Origin: Nocardia cyriacigeorgica
GTDB taxonomy: Bacteria; Actinomycetota; Actinomycetes; Mycobacteriales; Mycobacteriaceae
Direction of reading: 5' to 3'
Length of the DNA stretch: 64,000 nt
Assembly: GCF_010868145.1 (NCBI RefSeq)
Contig: NZ_JAAGUY010000002.1
Coordinates: 266,245-330,244, forward strand
In this document: positions 26,402 through 34,330 of the stretch, in pieces
Layout of the letters: each line of letters opens with the position of its first letter
Position numbering within the stretch: the stretch's first letter is position 1
Position numbers and translations under genes: made by a program
The notes under the pieces: generated by a model
What the model was told of the DNA's origin: nothing
Seen by the model: only the letters and a program-made list of their open reading frames with translations
Database searches by the model: none

Positions 26402-28846
26402 GTGACTACAGCTCAGAACTTGCCGGTGCTGTTCCTGACCGATCCGATCGTGCTGCCGGGCATGGTCGTGCCCATCGAACTCGACGAATCGGCGCAGGCG
26501 GCCATCGACGCCGCCCGCGCCGCGAACAAGGATCAGGTCCTGGTCGCGCCCCGGCTCGATGAGGGTTACGCCGCCTACGGTGTCGTCGCCACCATCGAAC
26601 AGGTCGGTCGGATGCGTGGCGGCGCGCCGGCCGCGGTCTTGAAGGCGGAGCGGCGCGCCAAGATCGGTCACGGCGTCACCGGGCCGGGTGCCGCGCTGTG
26701 GGTGGAGGCCGAGCCGGTCGACGTCACCCCCGCCGACGGCCGGACCAAGGAACTCGCCGCCGAATACAAGAAGCTGGTCGTCTCTGTGCTGCAACGCCGC
26801 GAGGCCTGGCAGGTCATCGACGCGGTCAACCAGCTCAGCGAGCCGTCCGCGATCGCCGATACCGCAGGTTACGCCCCGTACTTGAGCATCGAACAGAAGC
26901 GGGAACTGCTGGAAACTCCCGAACCTGCCAAGCGACTGGCCACGCTCATCGAATGGACCAAGGCGCATATCGCCGAGACGGAGGTTTCGGAGAAGATCAG
27001 CGAAGACGTCCGCGAGGGCATGGAGAAGAGCCAGCGCGAGTTCTTGCTACGCCAGCAGCTCAACGCCATCCGCAAGGAACTCGGCGAGGACGAGCCCGAC
27101 GGCGCCGACGATTACCGCACCCGCGTCGAGCAGGCCGACCTGCCCGATTCGGTGCGCGAGGCCGCGCTGCGTGAGGTTGGACGGCTCGAGCGGGCCAGCG
27201 ATCAGAGTCCGGAATCGGGCTGGATCCGGACCTGGCTCGACACCGTGCTCGAGCTGCCGTGGACGGTGAAAACCACTGACAGCACCGATGTCTCGGCCGC
27301 CCGTGCCGTGCTCGACGCCGATCACCACGGTCTGGACGAGGTCAAGGACCGGATGGTCGAGTACCTGGCGGTGCGTTCGCGGCGTGCCTCCCGAGGCCTA
27401 GAGGTCGTGGGTGGACGTGGGTCCGGCGCGGTGCTGGTCCTGGTCGGCCCGCCCGGTGTCGGTAAGACATCGCTTGGCGAGAGTGTCGCCAGGGCGCTGG
27501 GCCGCGAGTTCGTGCGCGTCGCGCTCGGCGGTGTGCGCGACGAGGCCGAGATCCGAGGTCACCGGCGCACCTACGTCGGCGCGCTGCCCGGACGGATCGT
27601 GCGGGCCATGAAGGAAGCCGGATCGATGAATCCGGTGGTGCTGCTGGACGAGATCGACAAGGTCGGCTCCGATTTCCGTGGCGACCCGGCCGCTGCACTG
27701 CTCGAGGTGCTCGATCCGGCGCAGAACCACACCTTCCGCGACCACTACCTGGATCTGGATCTGGACCTGTCCGATGTGCTGTTCATCGCCACCGCCAATG
27801 TCATGGAGACCATCCCAGGCCCACTGCTGGACCGGATGGAGCTGATCACCGTCGACGGCTACACCGAAGACGACAAGGTCGCCATCGCCCGCGACTTCCT
27901 GGTCCCGCGCCAGCTGGAACGCAACGCGTTGACCGCCGAGGAGGTCACCGTCACCGACGGTGCGCTGCGCGAGATCGCGGCGAACTACACCAGGGAAGCC
28001 GGTGTCCGGCAGATGGAGCGGTTGATCGCCAAGGCATTACGCAAGGCGGCCACCAAGTTGTCGGAGGGCGGTTCGGTGATTACCGACTCCGTGCCGTCGA
28101 TCGGTCTCGGCTATGACGCCGAGCTCGGCTATGACGACGTGGTCTTCGAAAAAGATACGGTTGCAGTGCGTTCCGGACAATCACTGACCATCGGCGTCGG
28201 CGATCTGAAGGACTACCTCGGCCGTCCGCGGTTCACCCCGGACTCGGTGGAACGCACCGCCGTCCCCGGCGTGGCGACCGGACTGGCGGTGACCGGCCTC
28301 GGCGGCGATGTGCTCTACATCGAGACCAACGCCGTCGATGGTGAGCGCGCACTGACCCTGACCGGCCAGCTGGGTGACGTCATGAAGGAATCCGCGCAGA
28401 TCGCGTTGACCTACGTGCGGTCGCACCTGGAGGAGATCGGCATCGAACCATCGGTGCTGGATCGCAATATCCACGTGCACTTCCCGGCGGGTGCGGTGCC
28501 AAAGGACGGCCCGTCGGCCGGTGTCACCATGGTCACCGCACTGGTTTCCTTGGCACTGGGCAGGCAGGTGCGCTCGGATGTCGGGATGACCGGTGAGGTC
28601 ACGCTGAACGGGCGGGTGCTGCCCATCGGCGGCGTCAAGCAGAAGCTGCTCGCCGCACAACGGGCAGGTCTGAAGACGGTGTTCATCCCGGCCCGCAACG
28701 AGCCGGACCTGGACGACGTCCCGGCCGAGGTACTCGCGGCACTGGACGTCCGGCCCGTCACCGATGTGGCCGACATCCTGGCCTACGCCATCGAACCGGT
28801 TGTGGAACCGGCATTGGACGGACGGGCGTTGGCGGCTACCGCCTGA
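26402..28846 (+). CDS. lon: ATP-dependent protease Lon
   Basis: An 814-aa LonA protease: N-terminal substrate-binding domain (about 1-200), coiled segment, AAA+ module with Walker A GPPGVGKT (349-356) and Walker B VVLLDEIDK, and a C-terminal protease domain with Ser705 in PKDGPSAG and Lys748 in GGVKQK as the catalytic dyad. Cytoplasmic quality-control protease. GTG start. The upstream HAIR-like box overlaps the promoter/leader, suggesting HspR control. A strong terminator follows. Nothing is truncated. Confidence 0.97.
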   Translation: MTTAQNLPVLFLTDPIVLPGMVVPIELDESAQAAIDAARAANKDQVLVAPRLDEGYAAYGVVATIEQVGRMRGGAPAAVLKAERRAKIGHGVTGPGAALWVEAEPVDVTPADGRTKELAAEYKKLVVSVLQRREAWQVIDAVNQLSEPSAIADTAGYAPYLSIEQKRELLETPEPAKRLATLIEWTKAHIAETEVSEKISEDVREGMEKSQREFLLRQQLNAIRKELGEDEPDGADDYRTRVEQADLPDSVREAALREVGRLERASDQSPESGWIRTWLDTVLELPWTVKTTDSTDVSAARAVLDADHHGLDEVKDRMVEYLAVRSRRASRGLEVVGGRGSGAVLVLVGPPGVGKTSLGESVARALGREFVRVALGGVRDEAEIRGHRRTYVGALPGRIVRAMKEAGSMNPVVLLDEIDKVGSDFRGDPAAALLEVLDPAQNHTFRDHYLDLDLDLSDVLFIATANVMETIPGPLLDRMELITVDGYTEDDKVAIARDFLVPRQLERNALTAEEVTVTDGALREIAANYTREAGVRQMERLIAKALRKAATKLSEGGSVITDSVPSIGLGYDAELGYDDVVFEKDTVAVRSGQSLTIGVGDLKDYLGRPRFTPDSVERTAVPGVATGLAVTGLGGDVLYIETNAVDGERALTLTGQLGDVMKESAQIALTYVRSHLEEIGIEPSVLDRNIHVHFPAGAVPKDGPSAGVTMVTALVSLALGRQVRSDVGMTGEVTLNGRVLPIGGVKQKLLAAQRAGLKTVFIPARNEPDLDDVPAEVLAALDVRPVTDVADILAYAIEPVVEPALDGRALAATA

Positions 28847-28865
28847 TAGGTGCGGGGCCGCGCCG

Positions 28866-28910
28866 GCCGAACGAGCTGTGTCCTGATTCATGGGGCGCAG
28901 CTCGTTCGGC
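28866..28910. terminator. terminator downstream of lon
   Basis: A 13-bp perfect stem (GCCGAACGAGCTG and complement) with a 19-nt loop, 20 bp after the lon stop. Confidence 0.75.
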
Positions 28911-28999
28911 TGTTCGGAGTCGCGCGAGGCCCGCTGAAGCGGCCCTGGGACGGGTAACCCGGTAGCGCATCGCACGTGTCAGTGCAGCGTGGCAGGGGC

Positions 29000-30952
29000 C
29001 TATCGCTGTGACAGCGCGTTTTCGAGTTCGGCGAGATACTCATCGACGGGTCCGGCCGTGAGGATCCCGCTGCCGGCACCTGCGATTTCTCCTGCGGCGG
29101 GGGCCAATCGGACACGGGCCCGCGTCATCGTCGCCTGGTTGCCCAGCGCGATCGCGGCGCGCGCGATGAGACACCACAGCGCCTCCAACAGCAGATCCGG
29201 TGGTGGTTCCGGAGCTCGGCGCAGCGCTTCGGCCGCTTCCTCGCGTCGGCCTTCCGCGATCAGCAGTAGCGGCCGAGCCCACGGCTCATAGGGACCCCAC
29301 TCGGTATCAGCCGCGAAATCCGCGGGCGCACCATGCCATACCCGCAGGCACAGCAGCGCCAACGGCAGCACACCCCGCTCGAACCCTGGCATGCCGCAGT
29401 CTCGGAACCGCTGTGCGACTGTGCGATAACCCGATTCGGCCTGCTCGATCGTTGCGCCGGTCGCGGCGGCCCGCATAGCGCGATACCACTCGGTGAACAC
29501 CGCTACCAGCGGACGCTCGTGGCGAGCGCCGAGCCGGTCGGCGGTCTCGGCATGAGCATCGGCCGCGCCGGCGTCGCCGAATGCGCTGCGTGCCTGCATA
29601 CGAACAAGATGGCCGAGGATCTCGAACGGCACCAGGTCGTGACGGCGGGACAGTTCCACCAGTTCCCGCCCGATCTCGTCGCGTTCGTGAGCAAGACCGG
29701 TGCGGTGGCAGGTCTGCAGGAACAGGCCGTTCAACGCGAAAGCGAGTAGGGCCGGATCATCCAGTGCGCGTGCGAGTCCGGTGGCCGCGCGGGCAGCCTC
29801 GTAGCCTCGGCCGGTGCGGATTCCGCGTGATTCGATGGCGATGGTCGTCAGCAGTCGGGCGCTCAGGCCCGCGGATGCATCCTCGGTCAGCCTGGCGATC
29901 GTGCGTTCGGCGGCGGCAACGATCTGCGCCGCCTGGGCGGGATCATCGGAGCGGGTCCAGATCGCCGGCACGTCGTAGCTGCCGATAATCCGTGCGGTGA
30001 GCTGCGGATCGTCGTGTTGTTCGGCCGCGGTCACGGTGTCGAGGCGTTGCGCTCGGGCGGCGGCGAGGCCTTCGCTGCCGGTCATGGCGAGACTGTTCAG
30101 CAGCCCGACCGTCGATTCGAGCCGGGCGGTGGCGCCCCCGGCGACCGTGCGGTCGTATGCCGCAGTGGCCTCGGCCCACATACGGTCGGCCGCGTCGTCG
30201 AACCCGGTATCCCGGCGCAGGATGCCGGACTCGGTGGCGGCAAGCCGCAGGCCGGGATCCAAGCCCAGCTCATCGACGAGAATGCCACGCGCCCTGCGTA
30301 GTACCGCGAGAGCATCACCCTGGCGTCCGGACCGGTACAGGGCGAGTGCGAGCAGTCGCCACCCCTCTTCTCGCCATGGATGAGTGCTGACCATGGCATC
30401 CAGATCCGGCACCGCGTCGGCGGCGCGGCCGAGCGTCAGCCGCGCCTGCGCCTGACGTTCGGTGGCCATCAGGCGCAACTCCTCCAGCCGGGCGGATTCG
30501 GCACGTGCCCAGGCCATATCGGAGAAATCGGCGTAGGCCGGACCGCGCCACCACCCGAGGGCTGCCGACAGCGACTCGAGGGCGCGGGCAGGAGCGAGAT
30601 CGGCCGCATCGCGCAACACCTGTTCGAAGCGCCACGCGTCGACCGTGTCCCGGTCGGCCCGAAGCGCGTATCCGCTGCCCTCGGTGACCAGCAACCGGGC
30701 GGCGGTTCGGGCCGGGCGCTCCGGTTCGAGGGCTCGACGCAATGCGGCGACGAAGGTCCGGACGGCGGCTTTGGCGCCGTCGGCCGGGTGCTCCCACAGA
30801 TCGTCGACGATGACCTCCACCGGCACGACCCGTCCCCGCGCAACGATCAGCCGCGCGAGGACCGCCCGATGCCGTGGACCCTTCAGCTCGACACGGCCGC
30901 CCTCGGCGTCCCAGGCGAGCACGGGTCCGAGCACGCCGAACGAGACAGTCAC
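29000..30952 (-). CDS. SARP/AfsR-type regulator with BTAD and TPR-like region
   Basis: A 650-aa transcriptional regulator. It opens with the SARP hallmark VSFGVLGPVLAW, an OmpR-like winged helix (about 1-100, including VEVIVDDLWEH and AAVRTFVAALRRAL), then a BTAD all-helical domain (about 100-245). The remaining ~400 residues are Ala/Leu-rich helical repeats, TPR-like. There is no P-loop, so unlike AfsR it lacks the NB-ARC ATPase. Start at GTG 30952 is preferred; ATG 30976 is also in frame. It is divergent from the alpha/beta hydrolase at 31041, a likely target, with an 11-bp-phased repeat (CTCATTC/CTCATCG) in between. Confidence 0.82.
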   Translation of the reverse strand: MTVSFGVLGPVLAWDAEGGRVELKGPRHRAVLARLIVARGRVVPVEVIVDDLWEHPADGAKAAVRTFVAALRRALEPERPARTAARLLVTEGSGYALRADRDTVDAWRFEQVLRDAADLAPARALESLSAALGWWRGPAYADFSDMAWARAESARLEELRLMATERQAQARLTLGRAADAVPDLDAMVSTHPWREEGWRLLALALYRSGRQGDALAVLRRARGILVDELGLDPGLRLAATESGILRRDTGFDDAADRMWAEATAAYDRTVAGGATARLESTVGLLNSLAMTGSEGLAAARAQRLDTVTAAEQHDDPQLTARIIGSYDVPAIWTRSDDPAQAAQIVAAAERTIARLTEDASAGLSARLLTTIAIESRGIRTGRGYEAARAATGLARALDDPALLAFALNGLFLQTCHRTGLAHERDEIGRELVELSRRHDLVPFEILGHLVRMQARSAFGDAGAADAHAETADRLGARHERPLVAVFTEWYRAMRAAATGATIEQAESGYRTVAQRFRDCGMPGFERGVLPLALLCLRVWHGAPADFAADTEWGPYEPWARPLLLIAEGRREEAAEALRRAPEPPPDLLLEALWCLIARAAIALGNQATMTRARVRLAPAAGEIAGAGSGILTAGPVDEYLAELENALSQR

Positions 30953-31040
30953 GCCCTCACGGTATAGCGCACTCATTCGATGCTCATCGGGCCACGCCAC
31001 GCTGGACACCGTCAGCGAACCGATCAAGGAGAAACCCCAG

Positions 31041-31919
31041 ATGACCTCGACGATCCCCGGATTCGACTACCATCACGTGACCGTCGCCGACGGAGTCGCC
31101 CTGAATGTCGCCGTCGGTGGTTCGGGCAGTCCGATCGTGCTGCTGCACGGATTCCCGCAGACCCACCTGATGTGGCGGCATGTGGCCACCGAACTCGCCG
31201 ATCAGCACACCGTCATCTGCCCCGACCTGCGCGGATACGGCGCCAGCGACAAACCCGCCGAACGTGACCATGAGGTGTACTCGAAGCGGACCATGGCCGC
31301 CGATATCGTCACCCTCGCCGAATCGCTCGGTGTCGACCGTTTCGCACTGGCAGGCCACGACCGCGGTGCCCTCGTGGCGATCCGTGCCGGGCTCGACCAC
31401 CCGGGCCGCATCACCCATCTCGCCTCGCTGGACGTGCTGCCGACCCTCGATATGTGGGAGGTGCTGCACGGTGCCGATGCGGCCGTCGCGTTCCACCTGT
31501 ATCTGATGGCGCAGCCCGCCGGTCTGCCCGAGCAGATGATCGTGGGCAGCGCGGACGCGTTCTTCGGCTATTTCCTCGACGCCTGGACTCGTGACGCGAC
31601 GGCCATCCCCGCCGAGGTGCGCGCCGAGTATCTGCGCGCGTCGCGGGAAGCGGTGCCGTCGATCGTTGCGGACTACCGTGCCTCCGCGGGGGTGGATATC
31701 GAACACGATCGGAAGGATCGGGCGGCCGGAAACCGGCTGACCATGCCGGTCACTGTTATTCAGCAGGACTGGGGCGCCGCGCTCGGCTTCGACGCAGTTG
31801 GCCTATGGCAGAACTGGGCCGTCGACCTCGACCACACCACGCTCGACGCGGGCCACTTCATGGCCGAAGAAGCGCCGGGCGAGATCATCCGCGCGCTGCG
31901 CGAACTGCTCGCCCGATAG
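31041..31919 (+). CDS. alpha/beta hydrolase, haloacetate-dehalogenase/epoxide-hydrolase-like
   Basis: A 292-aa hydrolase. Motifs: oxyanion LLHGFPQTH, nucleophile elbow GHDRGA (Asp nucleophile), and catalytic His in DAGHFMAEEAP. The RGYGASDKP segment and lid FHLYLMAQPAGLPE align with fluoroacetate dehalogenases (YHWYFLQQPAPFPE-type), but the halide-binding Trp of that family is Leu here. So dehalogenation is doubtful; an epoxide or ester may be the substrate. AAGGAG precedes ATG 31041. Its 3' end nearly abuts the converging thioesterase. Confidence 0.85.
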   Translation: MTSTIPGFDYHHVTVADGVALNVAVGGSGSPIVLLHGFPQTHLMWRHVATELADQHTVICPDLRGYGASDKPAERDHEVYSKRTMAADIVTLAESLGVDRFALAGHDRGALVAIRAGLDHPGRITHLASLDVLPTLDMWEVLHGADAAVAFHLYLMAQPAGLPEQMIVGSADAFFGYFLDAWTRDATAIPAEVRAEYLRASREAVPSIVADYRASAGVDIEHDRKDRAAGNRLTMPVTVIQQDWGAALGFDAVGLWQNWAVDLDHTTLDAGHFMAEEAPGEIIRALRELLAR

Positions 31920-31920
31920 C

Positions 31921-32361
31921 TCAGCTTCCGTTGCCGAGCTCTCGGTCGACGGTGCGCGTAGTGCCCTGCGCGACGGCGCACAGCACCGCAGCACCGTCAT
32001 CGCCTTCGGCATAGATCTCGCAGCTGACCACCGCCTGCCGCCGCGTCGACCCGGTGACCTTCGCCTCGGCCCGCAACAGGTTCCCGCTCGCCGGCCGCAG
32101 ATAGGTCACCGAAAACCCACCCGTCAGCACATTCGCCCCCAGCACCGTCCCTGCCGCGAAGGTGATCGCATTATCGGCCGCATACGCCAGCACCCCACCG
32201 TGCACGAACCCGAATTGCTGTCCCAACTCCGACCGCAAGGCGATCTCCAACGTCGCCGCCCCACCCCCGAACGCGGTCAACTCCGTCCCGACCAACTTCG
32301 CAAATGGCTGCGCAGCCAACACCTGCCGCGCTTGCTCGATATCAAGTTCTGGGGTGGTCAT
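31921..32361 (-). CDS. PaaI-family hotdog thioesterase
   Basis: A 146-aa acyl-CoA thioesterase of the hotdog fold. The catalytic segment is FGFVHGGVLAYAADNA, with the HGG turn and the acidic Asp expected of PaaI/4HBT proteins; the strand GGFSVTYLRPA follows. Cytoplasmic. GGAGGAGAA before ATG 32361 is a strong ribosome site. Upstream lies a broken ROK kinase remnant, and the ~48 bp leading into this gene are duplicated near 34.2 kb. Confidence 0.88.
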   Translation of the reverse strand: MTTPELDIEQARQVLAAQPFAKLVGTELTAFGGGAATLEIALRSELGQQFGFVHGGVLAYAADNAITFAAGTVLGANVLTGGFSVTYLRPASGNLLRAEAKVTGSTRRQAVVSCEIYAEGDDGAAVLCAVAQGTTRTVDRELGNGS

Positions 32362-32406
32362 CAGCAGTTCTCCTCCGGCCGACAGTGATTACAGCAGACC
32401 GAGTTT
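32359..32406 (-). repeat. copy A of a ~48-bp imperfect direct repeat
   Basis: From AAACTCGG through TGCTGTA and TCACT to GAGGAG and GCTGATG, nearly the same bases recur at 34157-34205 in the same orientation. Copy A includes the stop of the ROK remnant plus the ribosome site and ATG of the thioesterase. Confidence 0.75.
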
Positions 32407-32558
32407 CAGTATGAGGGTGCCGGTCGGCGGCGTCGAGAGCTCGACCGTGCGCTCACGCAGGAAGCCCAGTCGCGCGTGCCGTTCGACCGCGGCGCGCAAC
32501 GGCCCCACAGCGGCTCCCCCGCAGCGAATTTCGTCGCTCCGATGTCCAGTGCGAGCAT
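32389..32558 (-). pseudogene. ROK-family sugar kinase remnant (internal deletion plus frameshift)
   Basis: The first 15 codons from ATG 32558 read LALDIGATKFAAG, the phosphate-binding opening of ROK glucokinases. The frame then continues EPLWG and shifts by one base into PLRAAVERHARLGFLRE, which resembles the C-terminal part of ROK kinases (FGPLRAAL..RARLSF..D), ending KLGLL and a stop at 32389. About 250 central residues are missing. I infer a gene collapsed by deletion, with a later frameshift. A non-homologous reading is possible because both pieces are short. Confidence 0.6.
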
Positions 32559-32601
32559 CGTCAACGCCGCCACTCCCTCGTGCCGAGCCGGCGGACGCTC
32601 G

Positions 32602-32617
32602 CTGTGAGACCTCACAG
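32602..32617. promoter_or_regulatory. perfect palindrome CTGTGAG-AC-CTCACAG
   Basis: A 7-2-7 dyad 44 bp upstream of the ROK remnant (minus) and 117 bp upstream of the lipase (plus). Spacing excludes a CRP site (needs N6). It looks like an operator that may now serve only the lipase. Confidence 0.45.
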
Positions 32618-32733
32618 GAATGTGGTACTCGACACTTTTACTACTGATTGGTACGCGCGACCCAGTTTGTTGGATACTTCATCCCGGGTCGGGTCTTGTC
32701 AGTTGGGCAGCACAACTCTGATGAAGGATAGCT

Positions 32734-33909
32734 GTGTCGAAATTTGTTGTACTGGTGGTGAGCTTGCTATCGGTGGGCTTCCTTGCCGCGCCTGCGGGGG
32801 CGAACCCGTTGTATCCGACGCCGGACCCCGATCCGTTCTTCGCGGCGCCGAACGACATCGGGGAGTTCTCCCCCGGTGACGTGGTGCGGATCCGGCGCAT
32901 CGACAGCTCCCTCTACGTCGGCACCGAGGGCTGGCAGGTCGCCTTCCGGTCCACCAACTCGGCGGGCAACCCGATCATGGGCGTCACCACCGTGCTGATG
33001 CCGATCGGGGTGAAGAACCCGCCGCTGGTGTCGTACCAGGCGCTGATCAACTCCATCGGCACCCGGTGCAACCCGTCGAAGTCGATGTTCAACGGCGAAC
33101 TACAGGACGCGGCGGGCGCGATGCTGCCGATCGGCCGCGGCTGGGCCGTCTCGGTGCCCGACTACCTCGGCCCCACCGTGGCCTACGGCGCCGCGAAGAT
33201 GAGCGGCATGGTCACCCTCGACAGCGTGCGCGCCGTCCGGAAGGTCGCCGAACTCGGCGTCGGCAACACTCCGGTCGCCCTGGCCGGGTACTCGGGTGGC
33301 GGCATGGCCACCGCCTGGGCGGGCGCACTGCAGCCGACCTACGCCCCGGAGCTGAAGCTCGACGCGGTGGTCACCGGCGGCATCCCCGCCGACCTCGAAC
33401 TGATGGCCGATGCGCTCGGGTTCGCCCCGCATCCAGGCTTCGGTCTCGCCTTCGCCGCCGCCATGGGCATCGAGCGCGAGTACCCGGACAAGGTGCCGGT
33501 GTCGGACTCGCTGAATGAGAACGGCCTGTGGTTCCGTGAGTTCACCAAGGACGCCTGCCGGCGCTTCCTGCTCTTCCACGGCATCTTCCGCAATGCCGAG
33601 CAGATGGCGGCGTCGAAGGAACTGATGAACAGCGAGGTCGCGCGCGGCGTGCTGCGGGAGAACAGCATTGTCCACTACGAGGGTGCTCCCACCGCACCGA
33701 CCTATGTCTTCCAGGGTAAGTACGACATCCTGACCCCGTACTCCCCGGTGAAGGAGACCATCGAAGGATGGTGCGCGGCTGGATCCCCGGTGCAGCTGGA
33801 GACGATCGAGATCTCCGAGCACATGACGGCCGCGGTGGCCGGTTTCGTCGACGCGTGGAACTACGTGGAGTCCCGCTTCCGGGGTGACCCGGTTCCGTCG
33901 AACTGCTGA
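32734..33909 (+). CDS. secreted lipase (LIP/triacylglycerol lipase family)
   Basis: A 391-aa exported alpha/beta hydrolase of the secretory lipase family common in Nocardia. Signal peptide about residues 1-23 (FLAAPAGA before NPLYP). Nucleophile elbow GYSGGGMA, an oxyanion-region SYQALINS, and a late Asp/His region (GKYDILTPY and ISEHMTAAVAGF). Cys residues near GTRCNP, DACRR, GWCAAG and the C-terminal NC could pair. GTG 32734 follows AAGGA. Hydrolyses acylglycerols or esters outside the cell, by family. Confidence 0.87.
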   Translation: MSKFVVLVVSLLSVGFLAAPAGANPLYPTPDPDPFFAAPNDIGEFSPGDVVRIRRIDSSLYVGTEGWQVAFRSTNSAGNPIMGVTTVLMPIGVKNPPLVSYQALINSIGTRCNPSKSMFNGELQDAAGAMLPIGRGWAVSVPDYLGPTVAYGAAKMSGMVTLDSVRAVRKVAELGVGNTPVALAGYSGGGMATAWAGALQPTYAPELKLDAVVTGGIPADLELMADALGFAPHPGFGLAFAAAMGIEREYPDKVPVSDSLNENGLWFREFTKDACRRFLLFHGIFRNAEQMAASKELMNSEVARGVLRENSIVHYEGAPTAPTYVFQGKYDILTPYSPVKETIEGWCAAGSPVQLETIEISEHMTAAVAGFVDAWNYVESRFRGDPVPSNC

Positions 33910-34052
33910 CCCGCTTCCGGCGCCGCCGAACCGCGGATGCGCCGGATGGGACTTATGAAACAGGGCCTAGCTGTGACGCCCACGACCTCGCTCATCGTGG
34001 CCATGGGCGGAAAGCGGCGGCGAAATTGGCCCCTGCTGGTGTTTGTGCAAGA

Positions 34053-34077
34053 CCTGGCCGCTCGCCGAGCGGCCAGG
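34053..34077. terminator. hairpin downstream of the lipase
   Basis: Perfect 11-bp stem (CCTGGCCGCTC and complement) with a GCC loop. Could terminate the lipase transcript, 144 bp after its stop, or be part of a mobile-element end. Confidence 0.55.
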
Positions 34078-34090
34078 CAGCATGAGCCAG

Positions 34091-34121
34091 GAATCTCCTC
34101 CCTCCCGGGAGGGGAGGAATC
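34091..34121. mobile_element. possible IS200/IS605-type right-end remnant
   Basis: GAATCTCC...GGAGGAATCAA around a CTCCCGGGAG core, with two bulges. Such imperfect hairpins ending in ...TCAA mark the right ends of IS200/IS605 and IS607 tnpB elements in actinobacteria. No transposase is adjacent, so this is a resemblance only. Confidence 0.3.
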
Positions 34122-34156
34122 AATCCACCCCCATGAATCGCTGGATCGCCAGTAGC

Positions 34157-34205
34157 CATCAGCGGTCCTCCTCGAGGCTGATAGTGACTACAGCAAGCCG
34201 AGTTT
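34157..34205 (-). repeat. copy B of the ~48-bp imperfect direct repeat
   Basis: About four fifths identical to 32359-32406, including GAGGAG and the final GCTGATG. Here the ATG opens a roughly 55-codon frame of no recognisable protein, so the copy appears orphaned. Confidence 0.7.
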
Positions 34206-34330
34206 CGACGTCATGGCCACGATCACGGTCATCGCGTTGTCCCCTCGCTCGGTGTCAACGGCATCGTAAGAACGTGGCCGATGCGGCGAGGTCAGGTTCG
34301 CATCAGCCCGCGATGCGGTAAGACGGACAT

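Larger units (their letters stand above)
33910..34330. other. 421-bp scar region with hairpins and duplicated sequence
   Basis: No full gene. It holds a strong hairpin (34053-34077), a GAATC-flanked GC-rich palindrome like an IS200/IS605 right end (34091-34121), copy B of the direct repeat (34157-34205), and a 14-codon minus-strand ORF (34188-34232) with a GAGGGGA ribosome site ending KLGLL, as the ROK remnant does. Confidence 0.55.

Noticed and set aside
32406..32615. 69-codon frame read as a complete small protein
   Set aside because: Only the ROK-like opening is meaningful; the rest is out of frame with the C-terminal-like piece, so a remnant is the better reading.
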